From Armatimonadota bacterium (GTDB lineage: Bacteria; Armatimonadota; Hebobacteria; GCA-020354555; CP070648), in NCBI GenBank assembly GCA_035527535.1, contig DATLAK010000072.1:1-57836 (forward strand): DNA of 57,836 nt. Direction: 5' to 3'. This document shows positions 28,596 through 36,531 of this stretch, piece by piece. A program made the position numbers and the translations under genes. How positions within the stretch are numbered: position 1 is the stretch's first letter; each line of letters opens with the position of its first letter. The notes below the pieces were generated by a model that did not search any database, was not told the DNA's origin, and saw nothing but the letters and a program-made list of their open reading frames with translations.

Positions 28596-28604
28596 TGCTA
28601 TAAT
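28596..28604 (+). promoter_or_regulatory. Extended -10 promoter of gltX
   Basis: TGCTATAAT is a perfect extended -10 element, 34 bases before the gltX ATG. The expected -35 position has no good match, which extended -10 promoters tolerate. Confidence 0.7.
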
Positions 28605-28637
28605 CTGTCCGTCCCGCCTCACGGAGGGCGGGCAAGC

Positions 28638-30128
28638 ATGAATGATAGACCCGTCCGCGTGCGCATCGCGCCCTCCCCCACCGGCGACCCCCACATCGGC
28701 ACCGCCTACATGGCGCTGTTCGATTATGCCTTCGCCAGGCACCGCGACGGCCAGTTCATCTTGCGCATCGAGGACACCGACCGCAAACGGTATAACGAGA
28801 CCTCCGCACGTGCGATTCTGGAGGCGCTGGAGTGGCTGGGCCTGACCCCGGACGAAGGCCCCACCATTGGCGGCCCGGTGGGGCCATACGTGCAGAGCGA
28901 ACGGCTGGCGATTTACCGGCAGCACGTTCAGCAGTTGGTCAACGGGGGCCACGCATATTACTGCTTCTGTACGCGGGAGCGGCTGGCCGAGATGCGCGCC
29001 GCGCAGGAAGCGGCGAAACAGGAGGTGAAGTACGACCGTCACTGCCTGCGCGCCCTATCCGCTGAGGAGCGCCGCCGACGGGCGCAGGCCGGTGAGTCAC
29101 ATGTCATCCGCATGAAGATGCCGGACGCGGGCGTGACCGCCTTCATCGACTTGATTCGCGGCGAGATCTCCTTCGACAACGCGCTGCTCGACGACCAGGT
29201 GCTGATGAAAGCGGACGGGTATCCCACTTATCACCTGGCGGTGGTGGTGGACGACCACCTGATGGGCATCACCCACGTCACCCGCGCCGAGGAGTGGATT
29301 TCCAGCACGCCCAAGCACATTGTGCTCTATCAGATGTTCGGGTGGGACATCCCGCAGTACGCGCATTTCCCGCTCTTGCGCAACCCGGACCGCAGCAAGG
29401 TGTCCAAGCGGCATGGACACACGTCGCTTTCCTGGTACCGCAGCGAGGGATTCCTGGCCGAGGCGTTGCTCAACTACCTGGCGCTACTGGGCTGGTCGCA
29501 TCCCGAGGAGAAGGACCTCTTCTCGCTGCCGGAGCTGATCGAGAAGTTCAGCTTCGAGCGGTTCAATAGGACCGGGCCGGTGTTCGACCTGGAGAGACTG
29601 CGGTGGATGAACGGGGTCTATATCCGCGAGCTGCCGACGGATGAGCTCTATGCGCGCGCCGCGCCGTTCCTGCAGCGCGCGGGAATCCTGCCCGACAACC
29701 CAGCGCCGGAGCAAGCAGCCTATGCCAGGCGCTGCCTGGCGCTGGAGCAGGGGAAAGCGCACACGCTAACGGATTTCCCTGCTCTCGTGTCATTCATGTT
29801 CGACTCGAACTTCGATTTCGAGGAGGAGGCCCTGAAGGCATGGCTGCGCCCCGCGCCGGAACACGTGCGTCCGGCTTTCCAGCGGCAAGTCGAGAGGATT
29901 GCCCCGCTCCCGAACGGCGCGTTGACCTCGGAGCAATACGAGAAGATCGCCCGCGCCGTCGCCACGGAGGTTGGCGTGGGCGCGGGCAAGGTCATCCATC
30001 CCACGCGCGTCGCCATGAGCGGCCGCACCAAGGGCCCCTCGCTGTTCCACCTGATGGAAGTGCTGGGCAAGGACGAAGTGCTGCGCCGGTTCAATCGGGC
30101 GATGGACGTGATGAGCGAGGGACAATGA
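28638..30128 (+). CDS. gltX: Glutamyl-tRNA synthetase
   Basis: A 496-residue class I synthetase that charges tRNA-Glu. The N-terminus RVRIAPSPTGDPHIGTAYMALFDYAFARH contains the HIGH-type motif HIGT, and KVSKRHGH is the KMSKS loop. RIEDTDRKRY and HITHVTRAEEW-like segments are typical, and the C-terminal helical anticodon domain is complete (GPSLFHLMEVLGKDEVLRRF). With a separate GlnRS at 9073-11025, this enzyme is expected to be the Glu-specific (discriminating) kind. The ATG follows GGAGGGCGGGC. The last four bases overlap the next gene's ATG. Confidence 0.97.
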   Translation: MNDRPVRVRIAPSPTGDPHIGTAYMALFDYAFARHRDGQFILRIEDTDRKRYNETSARAILEALEWLGLTPDEGPTIGGPVGPYVQSERLAIYRQHVQQLVNGGHAYYCFCTRERLAEMRAAQEAAKQEVKYDRHCLRALSAEERRRRAQAGESHVIRMKMPDAGVTAFIDLIRGEISFDNALLDDQVLMKADGYPTYHLAVVVDDHLMGITHVTRAEEWISSTPKHIVLYQMFGWDIPQYAHFPLLRNPDRSKVSKRHGHTSLSWYRSEGFLAEALLNYLALLGWSHPEEKDLFSLPELIEKFSFERFNRTGPVFDLERLRWMNGVYIRELPTDELYARAAPFLQRAGILPDNPAPEQAAYARRCLALEQGKAHTLTDFPALVSFMFDSNFDFEEEALKAWLRPAPEHVRPAFQRQVERIAPLPNGALTSEQYEKIARAVATEVGVGAGKVIHPTRVAMSGRTKGPSLFHLMEVLGKDEVLRRFNRAMDVMSEGQ

Positions 30129-30925
30129 GGAAAACGGGGACTGGCTCCGCATTTCTCCGGAAATCGGTGCCTGTCCCCGTCTTCCAAGCCTGGGAAGCTC
30201 GATACCGCGCTGTCTATGATGCGGGGGTGCCGTTCGCTTGTCATCGAAGTGTTAATCATGAGCGGATGGTGGAACTTCGCGGCTTTCTAGATGCGCGCCC
30301 GCGCCGCGGCCGGCTGGTGGAATTCGGATGCGGGGAAGGGTTCGTCGCTGCCATGGCGGCCGAACTGGGCTATAACGTCTTGGGGATTGACTCGTCTCGC
30401 TCGGCCATCGCGAGAGCTCAAGAGGCGCGCCAACACCCTCGCGTGACCTTCGAGCTGGCCGATGTGTGCGACCTCGATCATCTGCAGTCCGGCTCATTTG
30501 ACGTTGCCGTGGATCTCGGCTGTCTGCACATGATCGTGGAAGACGAGGAAGCGTCAAAGTATCTGGGCCATGCCTCTCGGTTGCTTGAGGGTATGGGTGC
30601 GGCCTATTTCGCGAACCTCGTGCCGGCCGACGATGCCGCGGCTTGGTGCCCAAATGAAGTGGAACGGGTGAACTGGTGGCGAGAAAACCAGCGAGGCAAA
30701 GTGACGCACCGAGTGGATACTTGCGAGGTCAACGGGCGAGATGTCGCCGTCACTCTACCGCCGGTTCGCGCGGCATTCCGGAGCCTGGAACGGCAAGTGG
30801 CGCTGGTGTCGGCAGCCGGCTTCGAAGTGCAGTCCGCCCGTGTGATCACACCGGGCTTCAACAGCCCATTCGAGGCGGTACTGCTCGCAGTCAAGCGGGC
30901 AGGCGGCCCGATCGGGGGAAAATAG
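30125..30925 (+). CDS. SAM-dependent methyltransferase within inverted palindromic elements
   Basis: Up to 266 residues. The Rossmann methyltransferase core is clear: WEARYRAVYDAGVPF near residue 23, motif I LVEFGCGEGFVAAMAAELG, then GIDSSRSAIARAQE, ELADVCDLDHL and FDVAVDLGCLHMIVE. The substrate is unknown. The first in-frame ATG overlaps the gltX stop (ATGA) and gives a leader (TGTGSAFLRKSVPVPV) encoded by a palindromic element at 30132-30182. A mirror copy follows the gene at 30925-30981. The gene looks lower in GC than its neighbours. Together these suggest a mobile or horizontally gained cassette. The true start may be a GTG inside the element. Confidence 0.8.
   Translation: MRKTGTGSAFLRKSVPVPVFQAWEARYRAVYDAGVPFACHRSVNHERMVELRGFLDARPRRGRLVEFGCGEGFVAAMAAELGYNVLGIDSSRSAIARAQEARQHPRVTFELADVCDLDHLQSGSFDVAVDLGCLHMIVEDEEASKYLGHASRLLEGMGAAYFANLVPADDAAAWCPNEVERVNWWRENQRGKVTHRVDTCEVNGRDVAVTLPPVRAAFRSLERQVALVSAAGFEVQSARVITPGFNSPFEAVLLAVKRAGGPIGGK
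30132..30182 (+). repeat. Palindromic element, left copy, overlapping the methyltransferase N-terminus
   Basis: Arms GGGGACTGGCTCCG and CGGTGCCTGTCCCC around an AT-richer centre. The asymmetry TGGCTCCG versus AGGCACCG shows orientation. The copy at 30925-30981 is inverted. Confidence 0.85.
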
Positions 30926-30981
30926 GGGAAAATAGGGACAGGCACCGATTATCGGAAGAATCGGAGCCAGTCCCTATTCTC
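30925..30981 (-). repeat. Palindromic element, right copy, inverted
   Basis: Reads GGGACAGGCACCGA ... TCGGAGCCAGTCCC on the plus strand, the reverse complement of the left copy with a few changes. The two bracket the methyltransferase gene as long terminal-inverted-repeat-like ends about 800 bases apart. Confidence 0.85.
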
Positions 30982-30988
30982 TGTGCCC

Positions 30989-32944
30989 CTACTTGCGCAC
31001 GTACTTGCGCTTGGCCTTCTTGTGGCCCTGGTCCACCTTGCGCTCGTCGAAGACCCAGTTGTCGGACCCGGCCGGGCGCGGATAGAAGCAGTGGTAGGAG
31101 CTGAGGTTGGAGGCGACCACTCGGCGCGGCGTGCGCCGCACGACGTTGACCTCGGCCCACAGCTTCATGAAATGCAGGCCCTTGGTGTGGTCGGCCATGA
31201 GGTGGCACATGATGTCGAACACCGACCACGGGCCCTCATGGGCTTGCTTGCGCATGGCCTCGAGCTGCTTGATGCGCTCGGCGTCGAGGGCCAGCAGCGG
31301 ATCCGGCTCCGGCTCGACCGCCAACCGGTAGTGGTCGGGCGTGTCCGCGCGGGTGATGGAGACGATGGCGCCGGGCATGACTTTGGCCGCCTTGTACCAC
31401 TGGTCCAGGTCGTAGACGAGGGTGCTGAACTGGTTGACCCAGGCGACGAACTCCTTGCCGCGCTCGGGGTGCATGGTGGTATAGACGAGCTGCGTCTCGG
31501 GGGGGAAGAAATCGCGGTCGGCCTCGCGGATCTTGATCGTGCCGGCCTTCCAGTGGTCGTAGGGCAGCGGATAGCGCATTTCCTCGGCCGCCGCGTGATC
31601 CGCCGATAGCTCGATTTCGTCCTCCTCGCCGAAATCCTCATAGCGCGGGTCGTGCACCCAGGTGGCCAGGCTTTCATCCAGGCCCTCGTCCTCCAGCAGG
31701 AGGTCGGCCTCGGGGTCCGCCAGGCTCTCCGCCTCGATCTCGGCGACGAGGAGGATTCCCGGGAGGTCCTGGATGTACTCGGGGGCAAACTGGGTCAAGC
31801 CCCAGGTGGCCTTGCCCATGCGCTCCAGGCCTTGGTCCTGGGCCAAGGCATCGTTGACCGTGTCCACGGCTATGGAGAAGCTGGGCGAGGTATCGGCGAT
31901 CTCGAAGATCTTGGTCACCAGCTCGGCGGTCGGCACCGGCCGCTTGCGCCCCTCGATCAGCGCGTGGATTTCCTCCAGGTCGGGGGGGCTGACGGTCAGC
32001 TCCTCGGCGGCAGCCATTTCCTCCCCCGGCAGGAGCTCGATCTCCTCCTTTTCCGCTTCCTTCGACAGCTCGCGCAGGGCTGCCATGATCCGCTCCACGA
32101 ACGGGGCCGGGATCCAGTAGGCGCCGGACAGCAAGTACAGCTTGTCGTCGCCGGCGAGGTGCTCGAAGTGGGCCACGGGGTCGAATCCCTCGCCGCGGCG
32201 CTTCCACGTGAGGTACTGCAGAATGCGATTGGGCACCGGCCCACCCGCGGCGCCAACGACGGCGAGCGCCATCGAAACGTCGGCGGCGCGAGCGCTGGGG
32301 CAGGCGGCGTCGAGCTTGTCAATCAAGCGCAGCGTGTCCTCGCTGGCGAGGAAGAAGTTGCGCGTGAGCATCTCCTGCGCCCCCTGCTCCGCGACGTCGA
32401 GCAGCCATTCCGACGACCCCCACCGGTCATTCGACAGGGGCAGGAACTGGCGGCGGGCGCTCATCATCCGCGGGACCAGGGTTCGATACTCTTCCGGGGA
32501 GATTGGCTGCCGGGCGATGACCGCCATCTCGTTGCACAGCAGCGCCAGCGGCATCGGCCGCCCGTAGGAGCGCAGGTGGTACTCCAGCGCCCCCAGCAGC
32601 GGGCGCTGCGTCATCTGTCGCATCGCCAGGTTCCAGCGCCGGTCCTGCGCCCAGAAACGCGGGCTGCCCGCCATCACTTTGCGCAGCAGCTTGGCGTTCA
32701 GTTCACCCCCCAACACGTCGCTCGCCAGCTCTCCCGCCTTGATGGCGTGCCCGCGATTGAGCAGCACCTCGACGATCGCGTCGGCCAGATAGTGATGCGC
32801 CAGCGCCTCCATTGCCTCCGACACGCGACGCCGGGGGCGCTTGGGTTGCGTGCTTGCCTGCTTGGTCTTGGTCACCGTCGAACGAGTTGCCACAGCCTGC
32901 TCCATGGGTGCGGACGCGCCTGGTGCTGCGCGCGAGTCCGCCAA
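30989..32944 (-). CDS. Unrecognised 651-residue protein with helix-turn-helix-like N-terminus
   Basis: No family recognised. After a basic Ser/Thr/Lys-rich tail (residues 15-40), HHYLADAIVEVLLNRGHAIKAGELASDVLGGELNAKLLRKVMAGSPRFWAQDRRWNLA looks like a winged helix of the HARE-HTH/RpoE-delta kind. A similar segment may occur near 335-390 (LIEGRKRPVPTAELVTKIFEIADTSPSFSI...GKATWGL). The middle is acidic (EKEEIELLPGEEMAAAEE; EADLLLEDEGLDE). The C-terminal 170 residues, rich in Trp, Tyr and His, end with a basic tail (HKKAKRKYVRK). The start is TTG at 32944; the ATG at 32905 is possible. A fair promoter precedes it (32976-33004). DNA or chromatin-like binding is a guess from charge and fold. Confidence 0.75.
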   Translation of the reverse strand: MADSRAAPGASAPMEQAVATRSTVTKTKQASTQPKRPRRRVSEAMEALAHHYLADAIVEVLLNRGHAIKAGELASDVLGGELNAKLLRKVMAGSPRFWAQDRRWNLAMRQMTQRPLLGALEYHLRSYGRPMPLALLCNEMAVIARQPISPEEYRTLVPRMMSARRQFLPLSNDRWGSSEWLLDVAEQGAQEMLTRNFFLASEDTLRLIDKLDAACPSARAADVSMALAVVGAAGGPVPNRILQYLTWKRRGEGFDPVAHFEHLAGDDKLYLLSGAYWIPAPFVERIMAALRELSKEAEKEEIELLPGEEMAAAEELTVSPPDLEEIHALIEGRKRPVPTAELVTKIFEIADTSPSFSIAVDTVNDALAQDQGLERMGKATWGLTQFAPEYIQDLPGILLVAEIEAESLADPEADLLLEDEGLDESLATWVHDPRYEDFGEEDEIELSADHAAAEEMRYPLPYDHWKAGTIKIREADRDFFPPETQLVYTTMHPERGKEFVAWVNQFSTLVYDLDQWYKAAKVMPGAIVSITRADTPDHYRLAVEPEPDPLLALDAERIKQLEAMRKQAHEGPWSVFDIMCHLMADHTKGLHFMKLWAEVNVVRRTPRRVVASNLSSYHCFYPRPAGSDNWVFDERKVDQGHKKAKRKYVRK

Positions 32945-33277
32945 GATCGGGTGGGGTCACTGTCGCGTGAACATAAGTTTAACGGCTGGCGCCCCCGCAG
33001 TCAAGATGTGCGGCCCTGCCGGGGGCGGCTGGGCCACACTCAAGTGCACGATGGCTCCATGGCCCCAGGAGTCAAACACACCCGAAGTCGTCTGCGGCTG
33101 GCGACGGAAGGTGGCGCCATCGAGCACGTCGAATCAGCCACGCATGTCAAACGCGCTGACGTGGTGGGGGCTGCGGACGCGGCGCGGTGTGCTGCCGACA
33201 GCGGCCCCCCGGGAAGCAGGTGTCACCCGCGGCCGGCCGGCGCCGGGCGGGGCAGTCCGCCCCCGAGGATCACGCCC
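32945..33277. other. Divergent intergenic region
   Basis: 333 bases between the leftward hypothetical and the rightward membrane protein. Apart from the leftward promoter I see no clear element. No rightward -35/-10 pair stands out, and frames here lack family features. Confidence 0.45.
32976..33004 (-). promoter_or_regulatory. Probable promoter of the 651-residue hypothetical gene
   Basis: On the minus strand TTGACT (33004-32999), a 17-base spacer and TAAACT (32981-32976), ending 31 bases before the TTG start. Confidence 0.55.
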
Positions 33278-35233
33278 GTGACCACCGGCAGCACTCCCCC
33301 CGCTGCCCCGCAACCGTTCACCCTTCGCGCCATCCTGGCGGGTTCCATCGGCGCGCTCATCCTCTCCCTCGGCGCCCCCTACGCAATCCATCTCATCCGT
33401 GGCTCCTACATGGCGCTGGACTTCAGCACCCCCGGGGCGGTCTTTCTCTTCTTCGTCCTCACGTTCATCGTCAACCGCGTGCTGCGCCGTCTGCGCCGAG
33501 AGTGGGCGCTCAACCCCGGGGAGCTGATCATCGCCTACATCATGATGATCGTCGCCTCCGCGATCTGCACCATGGGCCTCACCAGCCAGCTCTTGCCTAT
33601 CATCACCGCGCCGCGCTATTACGGCCCCGAGAACGCGGGGTGGACGAAGCACTTGTTGCCGTTGCTGGACCGGCGTCCGTGGCTGACGCCCACCACTGCC
33701 GAAGCGATCAGGTACTTCTACGAGGGCCTGCCCCGCGGGCGGCACATCCCGTGGGGGGCCTGGGCGGCGCCGCTGGCGGCGTGGCTGCCGTTCATGTGCG
33801 TGCTCTACCTGGTCATGATCGCGATGATGGTGATCATCCGCAAGCAGTGGGTGGAGCGCGAGCGCCTCGCGTTCCCGGTGACGCAACTGCCGCTGGAGAT
33901 GGCACGCGGGGCCGATGCGCCGGGGGGGGCGCCGTTTTTCCGCAACGCGGTGATGTGGAGCGGATTCGCGATCCCGTTCATTCTCGGCAGCCTGAAAGGC
34001 CTGCATTACTACTACCCGGTGGTGCCCGTAATCGCGCAGTCGGCGTCTTATCCGTGGTTCAGGGAACCGCTGATCTTTGTTGTCTACCTGAGCTTCCCCC
34101 TGCTGGGCTTCTTCTACCTGGTCAACACCGAGACCCTGTTCGGCCTGTGGTTCTTCAACATCGTATTCCAGGTGATTGCCGGGCTCATCGTCATGTTCGG
34201 CGCCACGTGGCAAGAGAATCTGGGGATCTACGGGAGCCCGTCGCCGTGGTTCGCGCACCTGGGCATGGGGGCCATGATCGCCCTGGTGGCGCTCGGATTG
34301 TGGAGCGCGCGCGCCCACTTGCGCGACGTCGTGCGCAAGGCCCTGCGCGGCGATCCCGCGGTGGATGACTCGGGGGAGGTGATGTCCTACCGCGCCGCGT
34401 TCTGGAGCGTGGTGGGCGGCCTGGGGTTCATGTGGGTGTGGTTGTGGTTGACCGGGCTGCCGGTGACGCTGGCGGTCATCTTCCTGGCCGGGGCCTTCGT
34501 CCTGTTCTACGGCTTGGCGCGGGTGGTGATGGAATCGGGCCTGGCGGTGGCGGTCGCTTCAACCATCTCGTCCGGGTTTGTGGTCTCCAGCTTCGGCTCC
34601 AAGGCGGTCGGCGGGCCGGGACTCGTATCCCTGGCCATCAACTACGTGTGGTCTTCCGACATCCGCACCTATGTCATGGCCTCCAGCGCCCACGCGCTGC
34701 GCATGGCCGATATGACTGCGCGCCGCAAGCGGCCGCTGTTTTGGATCATCTGGCTCGCCATCTTCATTTCCATCGCCGCCTCCATCTGGGTCACCATGGT
34801 GCTGGCGTACGCGAAGGGCGGCGTCAACCTCAACCAGTGGTTCTTCATTGACGGACCGCGGGCGCCCTACAACTGGATCGTGGACAAGCTCGCCACTCCC
34901 ACTGACCCCAACTGGCCAGGGTGGCTGGTGCGGGCCGGCGGCTTTGCGGTCATGTCGTTTCTCATGTTCATGCGCACCAGGTTCGTGTGGTGGCCCTTCC
35001 ACCCCATCGGGTTTGCGGTCGGCAGCACGTGGATCATGAACGTACTCTTCGCGACGTGCCTGGCGGCATGGGTGCTCAAGTCCCTCATCATCCGCTATGG
35101 CGGCCTGCGCGGGTACATGTTCTTGCGCCCGGCCTTTTTGGGGTTCATTCTCGGGCAGTACACCTGCAATGCGGTATGGCTCATCATTGACGCCATGACG
35201 GGCGCGACTAATAACGTCATCGGCTGGATCTAG
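33278..35233 (+). CDS. Large polytopic membrane protein, DUF6785/DUF6784-like
   Basis: 651 residues, about thirteen to fourteen hydrophobic segments. Polar motifs between them include ALNPGELIIAYIMMIVASAICTMG, WVERERLAFPVTQLPLEM and RKRPLFW. The layout and motifs recall the DUF6785 group, distantly like oligopeptide transporters and common in Planctomycetes and Armatimonadota genomes. The C-terminal part (WWPFHPIGFAVGSTWIMNVLF...RYGGLRGYMFLRPAFLGFILGQ) matches DUF6784. The GTG at 33278 follows GAGGAT and gives a short soluble N-terminus before the first helix; longer frames run antisense to the neighbour. Substrate unknown. The next gene follows after 45 bases, so the two may be co-transcribed. 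Confidence 0.82.
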   Translation: MTTGSTPPAAPQPFTLRAILAGSIGALILSLGAPYAIHLIRGSYMALDFSTPGAVFLFFVLTFIVNRVLRRLRREWALNPGELIIAYIMMIVASAICTMGLTSQLLPIITAPRYYGPENAGWTKHLLPLLDRRPWLTPTTAEAIRYFYEGLPRGRHIPWGAWAAPLAAWLPFMCVLYLVMIAMMVIIRKQWVERERLAFPVTQLPLEMARGADAPGGAPFFRNAVMWSGFAIPFILGSLKGLHYYYPVVPVIAQSASYPWFREPLIFVVYLSFPLLGFFYLVNTETLFGLWFFNIVFQVIAGLIVMFGATWQENLGIYGSPSPWFAHLGMGAMIALVALGLWSARAHLRDVVRKALRGDPAVDDSGEVMSYRAAFWSVVGGLGFMWVWLWLTGLPVTLAVIFLAGAFVLFYGLARVVMESGLAVAVASTISSGFVVSSFGSKAVGGPGLVSLAINYVWSSDIRTYVMASSAHALRMADMTARRKRPLFWIIWLAIFISIAASIWVTMVLAYAKGGVNLNQWFFIDGPRAPYNWIVDKLATPTDPNWPGWLVRAGGFAVMSFLMFMRTRFVWWPFHPIGFAVGSTWIMNVLFATCLAAWVLKSLIIRYGGLRGYMFLRPAFLGFILGQYTCNAVWLIIDAMTGATNNVIGWI

Positions 35234-35278
35234 CACCCGGCCGCGGCGGTAATTGACGACGAGGAGGAGATCTGCGCG

Positions 35279-36031
35279 ATGCTCATGGACACGGTACTCA
35301 CGGTAGCGGAATCCAAGCGCCTGATCGCCAAGGGGGTGGCAGCGCACTCGCTGGTCAAGCAGGCGCTGGAGAAGGGCACGGTGATCGTCGCCCGCGGCAG
35401 CACCAACGGCTATGTGGCGGAGGAATTGCTCGGCGAGCCGATGGACAAGTTGGCGTTCCTCACCGGCCATACCCTGCCGCGCGGATACGCCGGGCCGGCC
35501 CAACGGCCCTCGTCGCGGGGCGAAATCGTGATCCGCCGCGGGGAGGTGGTCGCGGGGCTCCCGCTTGCCCAGACGGTCGCCGATCTTCAGGCCGGGGATG
35601 TCTTCATCAAAGGGGCCAATGCGCTCAGCCCCGACCGCCGTCGGGCCGGCATCCTCGTCGGCTCCCCCACCGGCGGCACCATCGGCGCCTTCCTGCCCAC
35701 CATCACCGAGCGCAAAGCGCACTTCATCGCCCCCGTCGGGTTGGAGAAGCTGGTCGCCTCCGACCTCCCGGCGGTCAGCCAACTCATCGTCGGCGACGGC
35801 GGCGGCCGCGATGCCGTGCCCGACCTGTGGGTCATTGACACCGCCACCATCATCACCGAGATCGAGGCGCTCGAGCTTCTCACCGGCGCGGTGTGCCATC
35901 ACCTGGCGTCGGGGGGCATCGGCGGGGCGGAAGGCTCGGTGCGGCTGCTGGTCTCGGGCGACGAAAGGGCGATGGGGAAAGCTCGCCGGGTGCTTGACTC
36001 CATCGCCGGGGAACCGCCGTTTCCGATCTGA
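35279..36031 (+). CDS. Conserved hypothetical protein, function unknown
   Basis: 250 residues, not recognised. It is soluble, with alternating alpha/beta character. Notable segments are KGTVIVARGSTNGYVAEELLGEPMDK near residue 32, IVIRRGEVVAGLPLAQTVADLQAGDVFIKGANAL, a glycine loop VGSPTGGTIGAFLPTITERKAHFIAPVGLEK and the C-terminal HHLASGGIGGAEGSVRLLVSGDE. The glycine-rich loops could bind a phosphate or nucleotide, but no known fingerprint fits. A strong ribosome site (GAGGAGGAG) precedes two close ATGs (35279 and 35285). It sits between the membrane protein and the homocysteine genes, so a link to sulfur or amino-acid metabolism is possible but unproven. Confidence 0.78.
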   Translation: MLMDTVLTVAESKRLIAKGVAAHSLVKQALEKGTVIVARGSTNGYVAEELLGEPMDKLAFLTGHTLPRGYAGPAQRPSSRGEIVIRRGEVVAGLPLAQTVADLQAGDVFIKGANALSPDRRRAGILVGSPTGGTIGAFLPTITERKAHFIAPVGLEKLVASDLPAVSQLIVGDGGGRDAVPDLWVIDTATIITEIEALELLTGAVCHHLASGGIGGAEGSVRLLVSGDERAMGKARRVLDSIAGEPPFPI

Positions 36032-36531
36032 CGCTTGACAAATCCCTCGTTCATGTGGAAGACTTATGTCGTCCGGGGGGCGGGCCATCGGGTCCCGGGA
36101 GTGCGCTGACGGAAGCTCGGCTGCCGTCAGACGCGGCCCGGGGAAGCTGCACCAGTACCCGTGACCGGCTGCCCGGACCCCAAATCGCCCGCGAGGCAAC
36201 ATGGACGTCGCCCGACATAGATTCCAGCCGCCTTGCACGGTGGTCGCGTCCGGCGGTGGTGACTGCGCCGCGCCGGACGCGCGGCCGCGTACGTTGCGCC
36301 TGACGTCCATGCCCCCGGCCATGCGCATGCGCTAGCGGCTGCGTGCCCTCCACTGCGGCGGGGAGGGTAGCGCGCCGCCGGCCCGGGCGCCCCACGCAGT
36401 CGCCTAATCCCCCACCAATCAACACCAGCGTCGGCGTTTCCCAACTGCCCACCGCAGCCCTGTTTTCCGGCAGGGGGGCGGGCCCGGCAAGCTTCGCAGC
36501 CGAGGGCGGCTGCGCAACATTGGAGGTTACA
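36032..36531 (+). other. 500-base structured leader before the DUF39 homocysteine gene
   Basis: No gene is supported here. A perfect TTGACA lies at 36035-36040, three bases after the previous stop, with only a weak -10 (AAGACT at 36059). An outer inverted repeat ATGGACGTC (36201-36209)/GACGTCCAT (36302-36310) encloses an 11-bp hairpin CGCGTCCGGCG/CGCCGGACGCG (36245-36281). The pattern does not match SAM, SAH, cobalamin or other riboswitches I know. A long unexplained leader before a methionine-pathway gene is a candidate regulatory RNA. Confidence 0.5.
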
